Shown: positions 24,778 through 35,544, counted from the first letter of the stretch. The stretch is 64,000 nt of DNA from Symbiobacterium thermophilum IAM 14863 (GCF_000009905.1 NC_006177.1:2852001-2916000), one strand, 5' to 3'. Program-made: numbers and translations. Notes: generated by a model from the sequence alone, not told the origin.

Positions 24778-26361
24778 TCAGTCCCCGTAGGCCCGCATCT
24801 GCCAGCCCGGCGCCGGATCGTCCGACACGGCCAGCGCGGCCCCGGAGAGGATCTTGTTCATCGCGTTCATGTAGGCCCTGGCAGACGCCTCGATGACGTC
24901 CGTGGAGGTGCCCCGCCCCGAGGCGACCCGGTCGCCCGCGCGCACCCGCACCGTCACCTCGCCCAGCGCATCCTCGCCTTCCGTCACGGCGTTCAGCCGG
25001 TAATCCAGCAGCTGCCCCTCGAAGCGGGCCGCCCGGTCAATGGCGTGGTAGAGGGCGCTGATGGGCCCGTCGCCCGAGGCCGCCTCCTGGACCACCTCGC
25101 CTTCCCGCACCAGCCGGACCGACGCGGTCGCAATGCGCTCGTTGCCCGCGACCACCTGGAAGGACTCGAGCCGGCAGACCTCGGTCACCGTCCGGTGCGC
25201 CTGCTCGTCGCCGACGATCGCCATCAGGTCGTGGTCCGTGATCGTCCGCTTGCGGTCGGCCAGCTCCTTGAACCGCCGGAAGGCGGAGTCGATCTCGGCG
25301 TCGGTGAGCTGGTAACCCAGGTGCTCCAGCCGGGCCCGGAAGGCCGCCCGCCCGGAGTGCTTGCCCAGCACCAGGGACGACTCGGGGACGCCCACGTCTT
25401 CGGGCTTCATGATCTCGTAGGTGTCCCGGTGCTTCAGCATGCCGTCCTGGTGGATGCCGGACTCGTGGGCGAAGGCGTTGGCGCCGACGATGGCCTTGTT
25501 GGGCTGCACCTGGATGCCCGTGACGCTCTGCAGCAGCCGGGAGGTGCGGTAGATCTCGCGGGTGTTGATGGCGGTCGTGGCGCCCCACTGGTCCCGCCGG
25601 ACCCGCAGGGCCATCACGATCTCCTCCAGGGCCGCGTTGCCCGCCCGCTCGCCGATGCCGTTGATGGTGCACTCCACCTGCGTGGCGCCGGCCTCGATGG
25701 CGGCCAGGGTGTTGGCCACCGCCAGGCCCAGGTCGTTGTGGCAGTGGACGGAGAACTGGACCCCCTCGGGGGCGTCCACGTGCTCGATGAGGTACCGGAT
25801 CAGGTCGTAGTACTCCTTCGGCGTGGTGTACCCCACGGTGTCGGGCACGTTGAGGATCGTCGCGCCCGCCCGGGCAGCCACGGTGAAGATCTGGACCAGG
25901 AAGTTCCAGTCGGACCGGGTCGCGTCTTCAGCGGAGAACTCGACCTCGGGCCCCAGCGACCGGGCCAGGGCGACGGCTTCCCGGGCCGCCCGCACCACCT
26001 CTTCCGGCTTCTTGCGCAGCTTGTACTCCATGTGAATGGGCGAGGTGGCGATGAAGGTGTGGATGCGGGGCTTCTGCGCGCCCTTCACCGCCTCGTAACA
26101 GCGCCGGATGTCGTCCTCGTTGGCCCGGGCCAGACCGGCGATGGTGGGCCCGGTGATGGTCTCGGCGATCGTCCGCACGGCCTCGAAGTCGCCGGGCGAG
26201 GCGGCGGGAAAACCGGCCTCAATGACGTCGACGCCCAGCTTGCTAAGCTGGCGGGCCACCTCCAGCTTGGCCTCCGCCGTCATGCCGAACCCAGGAGCCT
26301 GCTCACCATCCCGCAGGGTGGTGTCGAAGATCCGAATCCGCCGCGTCACCGCCGTCACCAT
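24778..26361 (-). CDS. leuA: 2-isopropylmalate synthase
   Basis: A 527-residue enzyme committing 2-ketoisovalerate to leucine. The catalytic domain shows [39 protein letters not shown] (metal His pair) and [14 protein letters not shown]; after [13 protein letters not shown] the C-terminal half is the regulatory domain that binds leucine in homologues. Length fits the bacterial LeuA type 1. It is the only leu gene in the operon; leuB, leuC and leuD are not in the window. About 87 bases separate it from ilvC. Confidence 0.93.
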   Translation of the reverse strand: MVTAVTRRIRIFDTTLRDGEQAPGFGMTAEAKLEVARQLSKLGVDVIEAGFPAASPGDFEAVRTIAETITGPTIAGLARANEDDIRRCYEAVKGAQKPRIHTFIATSPIHMEYKLRKKPEEVVRAAREAVALARSLGPEVEFSAEDATRSDWNFLVQIFTVAARAGATILNVPDTVGYTTPKEYYDLIRYLIEHVDAPEGVQFSVHCHNDLGLAVANTLAAIEAGATQVECTINGIGERAGNAALEEIVMALRVRRDQWGATTAINTREIYRTSRLLQSVTGIQVQPNKAIVGANAFAHESGIHQDGMLKHRDTYEIMKPEDVGVPESSLVLGKHSGRAAFRARLEHLGYQLTDAEIDSAFRRFKELADRKRTITDHDLMAIVGDEQAHRTVTEVCRLESFQVVAGNERIATASVRLVREGEVVQEAASGDGPISALYHAIDRAARFEGQLLDYRLNAVTEGEDALGEVTVRVRAGDRVASGRGTSTDVIEASARAYMNAMNKILSGAALAVSDDPAPGWQMRAYGD

Positions 26362-26448
26362 CCTTTTCGCTCGTGAATTATCGGGGCCCCCAAAAGGGGG
26401 TGTGTCCCCAGCGCATCCGTGCTGTTCGCATTCGTGTGGGTCCGCGCC

Positions 26449-27973
<1,525 letters not shown>

Positions 27974-28009
27974 CCGACCTCACCTCCTCGTCACGCGCCT
28001 GTCCAGGAA

Positions 28010-28375
28010 AACCAAAATCCCTATCGCTCAGGTTCGCCACCTGGCGATAGGGACGATTTGACCGTCGTGGTACCACCCTACTTCGCCCCCTCCCGCGCGG
28101 GGAAAGAGCCTCGTCTGGGCATAACGGCCTTGCGGCCGGCTCCCGCCTACTGACCGTGCAGCCTGCCTGCGGAGGCAGGAGCGCAGGTCCGGTGCGCATG
28201 CGCCGCACGGAGGTTCAGCGGGGCGGCTCAGGGGTGAGTTCGGATCGGGACGGGTACGGCCTTCCCAGCGCCGGCCGCTCTCTGGAACCCGTGGGACCGG
28301 TCCTACTGGCCCCTTCATCGCTTTGGACGCTATGGGCGCCGGCGGTCAGCACTTTACTAAGCTAACGTGCCAGCG
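28010..28375 (-). promoter_or_regulatory. T-box leader (Leu specifier) of the ilv-leu operon
   Basis: The conserved T-box core AGGGTGGTACCACG is on the minus strand at 28079-28066. Downstream a terminator hairpin (TCCCTATCGC with GCGATAGGGA, 28053-28018) ends in TTTTGGTTTT. Upstream lies a long stem I region with CCAGTAGG and AGAGAGC elements. Within GAACTCACC, CTC at 28238-28236 reads as the specifier codon for leucine. The RNA should sense uncharged tRNA-Leu: without charging, the T-box pairs with the acceptor end and an antiterminator forms, allowing expression of ilvN and the genes after it. The specifier choice is inferred from position, not proven. Confidence 0.88.
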
Positions 28376-28386
28376 TATTGATTGCG

Positions 28387-28415
28387 ATTGTACCCACGCC
28401 CCCGCGCCCTGTCAA
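28387..28415 (-). promoter_or_regulatory. Vegetative promoter of the ilv-leu operon
   Basis: TTGACA (28415-28410) and TACAAT (28392-28387) are separated by exactly 17 bases. Transcription should begin near 28380, directly before the T-box leader. Confidence 0.85.
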
Positions 28416-28501
28416 CACCCCTTGCACACATTTTCACATTTTCCCGGATTGAACGGCGTATGAACCCGGAAATGAAGGAAAGAAAAGGGAGCCCCCGCAC
28501 C

Positions 28502-28532
28502 GAAAAAGAGAAGCCGCCGCAAGCGCGGCGGC
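28502..28532 (-). terminator. Terminator of the receiver/HD-GYP unit
   Basis: A perfect 8-bp stem GCCGCCGC/GCGGCGGC with an AAGC loop (28513-28532), followed on the minus strand by TTCTCTTTTT. Confidence 0.85.
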
Positions 28533-29363
28533 CTAGATGGCGTACAGCTCCCGCGTCCCCTTTTCTTCCAGGGCCTGATGGATCAGCCCATCCTGGTACA
28601 ACCGGACGAACGCGGGCACGAGAGCGGGGTCGAACTGGGTCCCCGCGCAGCGCCGGATCTCGTTCACCGCGGTCTCCATCGTCAGTGGAGCGCGGTAGAC
28701 CCGGACGCTGGTCATGGCGTCGAAGGCGTCGACGATCGCAAGGATGCGCCCCTCGATGGGGATCTCCTCGCCGGCCAGCCCCTGCGGGTAGCCCTTGCCG
28801 TCCCAGCGCTCGTGGTGGCACAGCACGAACGGGATCGCCGGCACCAGGGCGTCGATGCCCTGCAGGATCTGCGCGCCGATGGTGGTGTGCTGCTTCATCA
28901 GCTCGTACTCCTCGGCGGTCAGGCGCCCCGGCTTGCGCAGGATGGCGTCGGGCACGCCGATCTTCCCGATGTCGTGCAGCAGCGCGCCCATGCGGGCGAT
29001 GGAAAGCCGCTCCCTCTCCCAACCCAGCCGCTCGCAGAAAGCCAGGGTGATGCGGGCCACCCGGTCGGTGTGGCCCCGCGTGTAAGGATCCCGGGCCTCG
29101 ATGGAGTTCGCCAGCGCGCCCACCGTGGCCACCAGCAGCCGCTCCAGCGCGACGGTGCGCTCCCGGACCAGCTGGTACTCGCGGTTCAGGTCCTCGGCGT
29201 ACGAGAGCAGCTGGGCGCGCAGCAGGCCCACCTCCGCCGCCTGACGGGACAGATCGGCCCGCACGCCGCCAAAGTCTCTGGCGAGGAGCAGGCTCTGGGT
29301 GCGCCAGTAGCGGACCTCCCGTTCCAGCTCGGCCCGTGTCAGCCCGGCGATGTCGTCATGCAT
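28533..29363 (-). CDS. HD-GYP domain phosphodiesterase
   Basis: A 276-residue protein likely to hydrolyse cyclic di-GMP. Residues 1-75 are a predicted coiled coil; the HD-GYP domain follows with HDIGK at 130-134 and HHERWDGKGYP at 183-193, both with intact metal-binding and GYP residues. The frame is open to 29462, but ATG at 29363 starts four bases after the stop of the receiver gene, so the two are coupled. The receiver and output domains that are often one RpfG-like chain are here two proteins. A role in second-messenger signalling is inferred from family. Confidence 0.88.
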   Translation of the reverse strand: MHDDIAGLTRAELEREVRYWRTQSLLLARDFGGVRADLSRQAAEVGLLRAQLLSYAEDLNREYQLVRERTVALERLLVATVGALANSIEARDPYTRGHTDRVARITLAFCERLGWERERLSIARMGALLHDIGKIGVPDAILRKPGRLTAEEYELMKQHTTIGAQILQGIDALVPAIPFVLCHHERWDGKGYPQGLAGEEIPIEGRILAIVDAFDAMTSVRVYRAPLTMETAVNEIRRCAGTQFDPALVPAFVRLYQDGLIHQALEEKGTRELYAI

Positions 29364-29367
29364 CGGC

Positions 29368-29736
29368 TTAGCCCTCCGCCTGCGAGAGCAGTTTCTCGAC
29401 GGCTTCCAGCAGGCGCAGCGGGCTGTATGGCTTCGGCAGGAAAACGTCGGGGCCGGCCTCACCGATCGCCGTGGAGGTCTCCTGCTCCGTCAGCAGGATC
29501 ACCGGGGTGTTGCCGGCTCCCCTGTCGCGCTTGATCGCACGGCACACCTCCATGCCGCTGACACCGGGCATCGCCTCGTCGAGGATGACCAGGTCAGGCC
29601 GGTGCCTCTCCCGAAGCGCGAGAGCCTGTACGCCGCCCGAAGCCTCGATGATCTCGTAGCGCGGATCCTGAAGGGTGGCGCGGAGCAGGGTGCGTCGCGA
29701 AGGGTCTGCGTCAGCGATGAGGATTTTCTTAACCAA
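29368..29736 (-). CDS. Single-domain response regulator receiver
   Basis: A 122-residue CheY-like domain with phospho-acceptor Asp53 (VILDEAMPG), the conserved Thr in ILLTEQ and Lys in FLPKPY. The acidic pocket is ADADPS rather than the usual DD pair, so one metal-binding carboxylate is shifted or missing and phosphorylation may be altered. No histidine kinase is nearby. It directly precedes the HD-GYP gene and probably controls it. AAGGAGGAAAG precedes the start. Confidence 0.87.
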   Translation of the reverse strand: MVKKILIADADPSRRTLLRATLQDPRYEIIEASGGVQALALRERHRPDLVILDEAMPGVSGMEVCRAIKRDRGAGNTPVILLTEQETSTAIGEAGPDVFLPKPYSPLRLLEAVEKLLSQAEG

Positions 29737-29802
29737 TCGGCTTTCCTCCTTGCGGGGGTTACGCCAATTTCTGCTGTTCGCTCCCGCGCTGTGGAAATCC
29801 TG

Positions 29803-30630
29803 CTAGTCCGGGACCGTTTCCCGTCTGAATGAACCCAATACCTTACAATAGTTCGCATGTTTTGCCAAATCGGCCAATGCCGCGCGCACGTGCGGATCGT
29901 CCCGGTGCCCCTCGAAGTCCAGGTAGAAGACGTACTCCCACGGGCGGTTCCGAGAGGGCCGGGACTCCAGCTTCAGCAGGTTGATGTTCCGGTTGGCCAG
30001 GGCCCCCAGGGCCATGTAGAGCGAGCCGGGCTGGTGCGCCAGGGCCAGGAAGAGCATCGTCTTCTGCGGCCCCTCCTCCCGGGGCGCCGGATCCCGCTGC
30101 AGCACGACGAACCGGGTGATGTTGTCCTTGATGGTCTGGATCGACTCCGCCAGCACCGCAAGGCCATACCGTTGAGCCGCGCCCAGGCCGGCCACCGCCG
30201 CCACGCCGGTCAGGCCCTGCTCCCGGATCATCTTGGCCGCGCCGGCCGTGTCGTAAGTGGCCATCACCTCCACCCCCAGATCCCGCAGGAAGCGGTCGCA
30301 CTGGGCCAGCGCCTGCGGGTGCGAGATGACCCGGCGGATGTCGGACAGGGTCTGCCCGGGAAGGGCGAGCAGCGCGTGGTTCACGGGGTGGAGCACCTCG
30401 CCGGCCACGTACAGGTCGTACTGGCGCAGCAGATCATACACGTCATTGATCGACCCGGCCTGGGAGTTCTCCACCGGTGCCAGGCCGTAGTCCACCGTCC
30501 CGCTGGCCACCGCCTCGAAGAGGTCGACGAAGGACTTGCACGGATACGGCTCCGCCGAGGGGCCGAACCGGGCGCGCACCGCCTCGTCCCCATAGGCCCC
30601 GAGTTCCCCCTGGAAGGCGACGACCGGCAT
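29803..30630 (-). CDS. pheA: Prephenate dehydratase
   Basis: A 275-residue monofunctional enzyme converting prephenate to phenylpyruvate for phenylalanine synthesis. The catalytic lobes include AFQGELGAYGDEA, PVENSQAGSINDVYDLL and the NITRF motif; the C-terminal ACT domain has GSLYMALGALANRNINLLKLESRPS, with the ESRP Phe-binding motif. GGGAGTG precedes the ATG at 30630 (MPVVAFQGELG); the open frame to 30675 lacks such a site. No aromatic-synthesis neighbours are present. Confidence 0.92.
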   Translation of the reverse strand: MPVVAFQGELGAYGDEAVRARFGPSAEPYPCKSFVDLFEAVASGTVDYGLAPVENSQAGSINDVYDLLRQYDLYVAGEVLHPVNHALLALPGQTLSDIRRVISHPQALAQCDRFLRDLGVEVMATYDTAGAAKMIREQGLTGVAAVAGLGAAQRYGLAVLAESIQTIKDNITRFVVLQRDPAPREEGPQKTMLFLALAHQPGSLYMALGALANRNINLLKLESRPSRNRPWEYVFYLDFEGHRDDPHVRAALADLAKHANYCKVLGSFRRETVPD

Positions 30631-30826
30631 GCTGTTCACTCCCGAACTGGATTTTTCGGTCATTCTATCACACATCCGCAGGCGGGGCGAGCGGCGCGGT
30701 ATCAGAATTGGGTGGGGAGAATATGTATGAGTATACGGTAAATGGGAACCATAGTGATGACAGAGCGAACAGTCCCATGTGAACCTGCCCGGCGGGAAAG
30801 AAGGGGGATTTCATCTTCTCCCTTTA

Positions 30827-30855
30827 TTGACAATATTTGGGTTGCATGGGATAAT
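30827..30855 (+). promoter_or_regulatory. Consensus promoter of the MarR gene
   Basis: TTGACA (30827-30832) and GATAAT (30850-30855) with a 17-base spacer. It gives a leader of about 65 bases before the GTG at 30927. Confidence 0.85.
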
Positions 30856-30926
30856 GGGTTCTGCAAGCGTTGGACCGGCCGGCGGCCTCCAGGTCGACGC
30901 CGTGCCACCAACAAAGGGAAAGGCTG

Positions 30927-31436
30927 GTGAAAGGCTTGAAACAGCAGGCCGATACGGCCCCGGCGGATCGTTTTACGCCTGAGAACATTCTTCCCCTTCT
31001 TCAGACCATCGCCGACCTGGTGGAGAAGCGCTGTCACAGGTTCCTCAGCCGGAACTACGGGCTGACCATGCCCCAGTACCAGTTGCTCCTTGCGGCGATG
31101 AACGGCGGCGCCACCACCCTCGGCAGCCTGGCGGACGAGCTGAACTGCTCGCGGGGTAACCTGACGGGGGTGGCCGACCGGCTGGAGCGGGACGGCTGGC
31201 TGGTGCGTGAGCGCAGCACCGAGGACAGGCGGGTCGTGAACATCCGCCTCACGGAGAAGGGCAAGAAGGTCTGGGAGATCCGGAACGCGCTGGCCAAGGA
31301 GATGGCCGAGATCGCGAAGATCTGGTCTCCGGACGAGATGACCATCATGTTGCGCTCCCTGGAGCGGCTCTACACCGAGCTCAAGGGGGAGGCGGTCAAG
31401 CCGACCGGCGAGAAGCCGGCCACCGAAGCGATGTAG
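30927..31436 (+). CDS. MarR-family transcriptional regulator
   Basis: A 169-residue winged-helix regulator: helices QYQLLLAAMNGGATTLGSLADELNCSRGNLTGVADRLERDGWLV and the wing RERSTEDRRVVNIRLTEKGKKV cover about residues 48-110. GTG start after AAAGGGAAAGG; the open frame upstream to 30870 has no site. It has a consensus promoter and a strong terminator, so it is a single-gene unit. It may act on itself or on the MFS exporter 2 kb away, but no site proves it. Confidence 0.87.
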   Translation: MKGLKQQADTAPADRFTPENILPLLQTIADLVEKRCHRFLSRNYGLTMPQYQLLLAAMNGGATTLGSLADELNCSRGNLTGVADRLERDGWLVRERSTEDRRVVNIRLTEKGKKVWEIRNALAKEMAEIAKIWSPDEMTIMLRSLERLYTELKGEAVKPTGEKPATEAM

Positions 31437-31476
31437 ACAGGGACCACCTGGGGATCGCCAGGTGGTCCCTGTGTCT
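31435..31476. terminator. Strong bidirectional terminator
   Basis: AGACAGGGACCACCTGG pairs with CCAGGTGG...CCCTGTGTCT (17 bp, one bulge) around GGATCG, between the convergent MarR and SpoVB-like genes. Confidence 0.9.
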
Positions 31477-33065
31477 TAGCTCCAGGGCCAGAGGATCGCC
31501 AGCCACCGCTCCAGGCGCGGGGCGAGGGGCCCCGCCATCGCGAGCAGCTCGGTCCGGGTGATGCTGCGGGTGGCGACCAGGGTCCCGCCGTAGAGCAGCG
31601 GCGCCACCACCGCGGCCACGGCCAGGGCCTCCACCCGGCCCGCGGTGCCCCACAGGGCGGCGATCAGCCCCGCCAGGCCCGCGCCCATCACCAGCGAGGC
31701 GACCGTCGGCCCCATCAGGATGCGGCCCCAGGGGACCGGCTCCTGCAACAGCCGCTCCAGCTCCCGGGCGTTGAACCACAGGGCGGTGAAGAACATCGCC
31801 ACCGAGGCCGTGGCCACCCCGTTGACGTCGATGCCCCGGATGGGTGCGAGCAGGCCATCCAGGGCCAACTTCAGCCCCATGGCCAGGGTGAGGTTGCGCA
31901 TCGGCGCGCCGGTCTCTCCCAGGGCCTGCAGCTGCGCCACGGTCATCCAGGTGAGCGGCCCGAGCAGCGCCACCGGCCCCAGGTGGCGCAGCGGGTCGGC
32001 GGCCAGCGGCTCGCCGAAGAGCAGGGCGATGGGGGCCGCGAGCACCATCGCGCCGATGGCCACCGGCAGGCAGATCAGGCTGGCCGTCCGGAGCCCCATC
32101 ACCACCCGCTGCCGCACGGCCTCCATGTCGCCCCGGGCCTGGGCGGCAGTGAGCGTCGGCACCGTCGCGTTGGCGACCGCGTTGGTGAGCACGAAGGGGA
32201 ACCACACCACCTGGACGGCGATGCCGGCGAAGGCGCCGTAGAGCGCGGTGGCCTGCGCAGGCGGGTAGCCGGCCTTCAGGAACCCCCGCTGCACGATGGA
32301 GACGTCCAGCACATTCAGCAGGGGCATGGTCACCGACCCCAGGGTGACCGGCCACGCCAGCCGCAGCATCCGCACCCCGAGCCCCCGGGGCATCTGCCGT
32401 TCCTCCCGGGGGGCATCCCCCGCCTCGTCCTCCTCCCGCTCCCGGCGGACCCGCCAGAGCATGAAGAGCACCGAGGCCAGGGCCCCCACCGTGATGCCCA
32501 GCGCCGCCCCGGCCGCGGCGTACTCCAGCCCCAGCGGCAGCAGCAGGACGGCCGCGCCCATGGTGACGGCGATCTTGGTACCCTGCTCCAGCACCGAGGC
32601 GACGGCGCTGGGGGTCATCTGCTTCTGGCCCTGCATGTAGTGCCGGAAGACGGAGTCCAGGCCGTTCAGGATGATCGCCGGGGCCAGGGCCACCAGCGGC
32701 CAGTAGGACCGGGCGTCGCCCAGGGCCCGGGCCAGGAACGGCGCCCCGATGAGCAGCAGACACGCGGCGGCGGCGCCGGCGAGGAGCGCGTAGGTCAGGG
32801 CCAGGTGCAGGACCCGGTGCATCACGTCCCGCCGCCCCCGGGCGTTGTACTCGGCCACCAGGTTCTGCACGGCGACGGGCACGCCGCCCACCGCCAGGTG
32901 GAGCAGGGCGTTGTAGGCCGGCAGGGCCATCTGGTAGATGCCCAGGCCCTCCGAGCCCACCATGCGGGTGAGGGGAAGCCGGACCAGCAGGTTGCCCACC
33001 TTGATGATGAGCCCCGCCAGCGCGAGGGCGGCGGCGCCCTTCAGCACCGACTCTCTCCGGCTCAT
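31476..33065 (-). CDS. SpoVB/MurJ-like lipid flippase family protein
   Basis: A 529-residue integral membrane protein of the MOP superfamily (polysaccharide exporter, SpoVB, MurJ), with about 14 hydrophobic segments. The N-terminus SVLKGAAALALAGLIIKVGNLLVRLPLTRMVGSEGLGIYQMALP is characteristic of the SpoVB group in spore formers, which is linked to cortex peptidoglycan formation. Some relatives act in peptidoglycan precursor flipping during growth. GGAGGGGGG precedes the ATG. It stands alone, with no sporulation neighbour, so the sporulation role rests on family resemblance. Confidence 0.83.
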   Translation of the reverse strand: MSRRESVLKGAAALALAGLIIKVGNLLVRLPLTRMVGSEGLGIYQMALPAYNALLHLAVGGVPVAVQNLVAEYNARGRRDVMHRVLHLALTYALLAGAAAACLLLIGAPFLARALGDARSYWPLVALAPAIILNGLDSVFRHYMQGQKQMTPSAVASVLEQGTKIAVTMGAAVLLLPLGLEYAAAGAALGITVGALASVLFMLWRVRREREEDEAGDAPREERQMPRGLGVRMLRLAWPVTLGSVTMPLLNVLDVSIVQRGFLKAGYPPAQATALYGAFAGIAVQVVWFPFVLTNAVANATVPTLTAAQARGDMEAVRQRVVMGLRTASLICLPVAIGAMVLAAPIALLFGEPLAADPLRHLGPVALLGPLTWMTVAQLQALGETGAPMRNLTLAMGLKLALDGLLAPIRGIDVNGVATASVAMFFTALWFNARELERLLQEPVPWGRILMGPTVASLVMGAGLAGLIAALWGTAGRVEALAVAAVVAPLLYGGTLVATRSITRTELLAMAGPLAPRLERWLAILWPWS

Positions 33066-33155
33066 GCTCGTCCCCCCTCCGAAGCAACGTATGCGCGGGG
33101 CGCGGGGGACATGCCGGACTTGGAGCTGCAGGCCGCGGCAGGAGTTCGCCTCCGC

Positions 33156-33172
33156 GTGACTAATTCAGTCAC
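33156..33172. promoter_or_regulatory. 17-bp palindrome upstream of MFS gene
   Basis: GTGACTAATTCAGTCAC is a perfect inverted repeat with the central AATTC, 26 bases upstream of the MFS start. It shares ten of its twelve fixed outer and central positions with the palindrome at 12905-12921 (GTGNNTAATTCANNCAC). Confidence 0.5.
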
Positions 33173-33197
33173 TATTCAGGGAGGCGAACAAACCCTT

Positions 33198-34445
33198 ATG
33201 GATCAGGCACGGCGGAACCTCTACGTGCTCTGGGTCGGCAACTTCCTCACGGCGTGCAGCTTCTCGCTGGTAATGCCCTTCCTGCCCCGGTTCATCGCGG
33301 AGCTGGGCGTGACGGCGAACCTGTACACGTGGTCCGGTCTGATCTTCTCGGTCACCTTCCTCTCCAGTTCGATCATGGCGCCCATCTGGGGCAATCTGGC
33401 CGACCGGTACGGGCGCAGGCCGATGCTCATCCGCGCGGGCGTGGCCATCAGCATCGTCTACCTGCTGATGAGCTTCGTCACCAGCCATGTGCAGCTCTTC
33501 TGGCTGCGCCTGCTCAACGGCGCCTTCTCGGGGTTCATCCCGTCTGCGGTCGCCCTGGTGGCCACCAACACCCCGGAGGACCGGGTGGGCCGCTACCTGG
33601 CCATCCTGCAGACGGGCATGGCCACCGGCACCATCCTGGGGCCGCTGCTGGGCGGCACGCTGGCGGAGCTCCTGGGCATCCGCTGGACGATGCGGGTGGC
33701 CTCCGTCCTGGTCCTCATCTCCGTGCTGCTGGTCATCTTCCTGGTGCGGGAGCGCGTCCTCGGCGCGGGGAAGGCCCGCACCAGCGTGCTCTCGGACCTG
33801 AAGCTGGCCGTCTCCAACCGGCGGCTGCTGGCCCTCATGATCTCGGCCCTGCTCATCCAGGCGTCGCTGCAGTCGCTGCAGCCGATCCTGTCGAACTTCA
33901 TCCCCACCCTCACCCGGGAGGGCTGGATCGCGGCCGTCACCCGATCGCTGTTCGGCGAGGGCGAGGCCACGGACTTCGTCGTGGGCTTCGTTTTCTCCCT
34001 GCCGGCCATCGCGACGGTGCTGACGGCCCCCCGGCTGGCGCGGGCGGGTGAGCGGATCGGCTTTGCCCGGCTGCTGTCAGCGGGCCTCCTGGCGGCCGGC
34101 CTGCTGATCCTGCCGCAGTCGCTGGTGCAGAGCATCGGCTGGCTGATCCTGCTGCGCTTCGTCTTCGGCATCGCCACGGCGGCGGTACAGCCCTCGGTCA
34201 ACGCCGCCCTGGCCGAGGTGGTGCATCCCTCGTTCCGGGGCCGGGCGTACGGGATCAATACCAGCGCCAACAACCTGGGGTCGGTGCTGGGACCGTCGCT
34301 GGGCGGCTGGGTGGCCGACGCCTTCGGCCCCCGCGCCGTCTTCGTGGTGACGGGACTCGTGATGCTCGCCGCCTCGGCCTGGGTGCAGCGGATGCTGGTC
34401 CACGGGCCGGAGGAGCCGCTGGTGGGCGCCCCGGAAGAGGTGTAG
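33198..34445 (+). CDS. MFS multidrug efflux-type transporter
   Basis: A 415-residue 12-segment transporter. The loop 2-3 signature GNLADRYGRRPMLIRAG near residues 62-78 and the antiporter-type motif in segment 5 (GPLLGGTLAELLG) indicate proton-coupled drug export like the MdtG/TetA-type group. An open frame extends far upstream (to 31983) but is antisense to the flippase gene; the ATG at 33198 begins the conserved N-terminus, with GGGAGG 13 bases away. It lies just downstream of the palindrome at 33156. The substrate is unknown. Confidence 0.87.
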   Translation: MDQARRNLYVLWVGNFLTACSFSLVMPFLPRFIAELGVTANLYTWSGLIFSVTFLSSSIMAPIWGNLADRYGRRPMLIRAGVAISIVYLLMSFVTSHVQLFWLRLLNGAFSGFIPSAVALVATNTPEDRVGRYLAILQTGMATGTILGPLLGGTLAELLGIRWTMRVASVLVLISVLLVIFLVRERVLGAGKARTSVLSDLKLAVSNRRLLALMISALLIQASLQSLQPILSNFIPTLTREGWIAAVTRSLFGEGEATDFVVGFVFSLPAIATVLTAPRLARAGERIGFARLLSAGLLAAGLLILPQSLVQSIGWLILLRFVFGIATAAVQPSVNAALAEVVHPSFRGRAYGINTSANNLGSVLGPSLGGWVADAFGPRAVFVVTGLVMLAASAWVQRMLVHGPEEPLVGAPEEV

Positions 34446-34459
34446 GGAGGGATGTGCGC

Positions 34460-35047
34460 GTGGTGCTGCGCATCGGGGTCATCGGCCAGTCGGGGCCGAT
34501 CAGCGAGGAACTGCGTGCGGCTGCCTTCGCCGTAGGGAGGGCGGTCGGCGCCCGGGGCGCGCTGCTCTTCACCGGCGGGCGCGACGGCGTCATGGCCGCC
34601 GCCAGCCAGGGCGCGCAGTCCGCCGGCGGGGTGACGGTGGGCATCCTGCCGGGCGACGACCTGCGGGAGGCGAACCCGTACGTGACCGTCCCCGTCACCA
34701 CCGGCCTGACGATGGTGGGGCGAAGCGAGGTGCTGGTGCACGCGGTGGACGCCTGCATCATCGTGGGAGGCGGCGCGGGCACCCTGGCGGAGATCGCGGT
34801 GGCGTATCTGTACCGCAAGCCGCTGGTCGCCCTGCGCGGCACGGGCGGCTGGGGCGATCACCTGGCCTCGGCCCTGGTGGACGGGCGGTTCCTGGACCAC
34901 CGGCGGCTGGTGCCGATCCACTACGTGGCGGATCCGGAGGAGGCCGTCGCGCTGGCGGCGGAGCTGGCGCAGCGGGGGCAGCGTCCGCCGGACCGGCCCG
35001 CTCCCGGGCTCGGGGACGTGCCGAAGCTGCGGGAGGCATCGGAATAG
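34460..35047 (+). CDS. LOG-like Rossmann protein (TIGR00725-type)
   Basis: A 195-residue cytosolic protein of the lysine-decarboxylase-like/LOG superfamily. GGRDGVMAAASQGA and GGGAGTLAEIAVAYLYRKPLV are the two Gly-rich signatures that bind a phosphate. True cytokinin phosphoribohydrolases carry PGGxGTxxE; here the equivalent is GGGAGTLAE, as in the related TIGR00725 group. GTG at 34460 is nine bases after GGAGG, though GTG at 34454 is also possible. It begins 14 bases after the MFS gene and is probably co-transcribed with it. Confidence 0.8.
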   Translation: MVLRIGVIGQSGPISEELRAAAFAVGRAVGARGALLFTGGRDGVMAAASQGAQSAGGVTVGILPGDDLREANPYVTVPVTTGLTMVGRSEVLVHAVDACIIVGGGAGTLAEIAVAYLYRKPLVALRGTGGWGDHLASALVDGRFLDHRRLVPIHYVADPEEAVALAAELAQRGQRPPDRPAPGLGDVPKLREASE

Positions 35048-35508
35048 GATTTGGATCGCGCGGCGCGGGCGGGGCCGGTTGGGGCGGCTGCGCTCCGGGA
35101 TGAAACTCGGGGCGCATGTGCCCTGGTTCCGGCCCCTCCGCGCTGTTCTCGTTGCGTGTGGGGCGGCGGAAGCCGCGGCACATGCCGGTGCTCGACGCCT
35201 GTCCCCCGACAAGGCAGGGCCGGCAGCCGGTGCCCGCCGCGGCGCGCAATCCCTGTTGTGGGCGCACGGGAACGGACGGGGGACGGTCGCTATGCCTCCC
35301 GCATGCGCGCCGTTCGCGTAGCGTGTGGGTAATGGGCTGACGTTGCCGGCTCAGGTTCTCCCAGGTACACAGGAACTGGATTGAGCAGGCTGGATCTGGC
35401 AGATCGGTCGGAGAGCTCACGGCCGCTCCCAGTGCTCATTGTGTGGGGGTTGGGAGACAGCCAAGGATCCGCCAGGGGCCGGAGGAACCATCCATACGAA
35501 GTCAGAAG
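35048..35508. other. Non-coding stretch between convergent genes
   Basis: GC-rich 460-base gap. Short open frames exist on both strands but none has a ribosome binding site or recognisable product. No RNA gene or clear repeat is seen. Confidence 0.6.
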
Positions 35509-35531
35509 GGCCCCGCCGGATCGGCGGGGCC
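35509..35531. terminator. Terminator downstream of oxidoreductase gene
   Basis: A 10-bp stem GGCCCCGCCG/CGGCGGGGCC with a short GAT loop, 13 bases after the minus-strand gene end; TTCTGACTTC follows on that strand. Confidence 0.75.
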
Positions 35532-35544
35532 TCTCGTACGCTCT

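Noticed and set aside
24151-26376. A 741-codon plus-strand open frame
   Set aside because: Antisense to ilvE and leuA, which have intact family signatures; composition is typical of a shadow frame.
31396-33087. 563-codon minus-strand frame beside the flippase
   Set aside because: Same strand but different frame from the SpoVB-like protein; no hydrophobic pattern or motif.
31983-33197. Long N-terminal extension of the MFS gene
   Set aside because: It is antisense to the SpoVB-like gene; MFS homology starts at the ATG at 33198.
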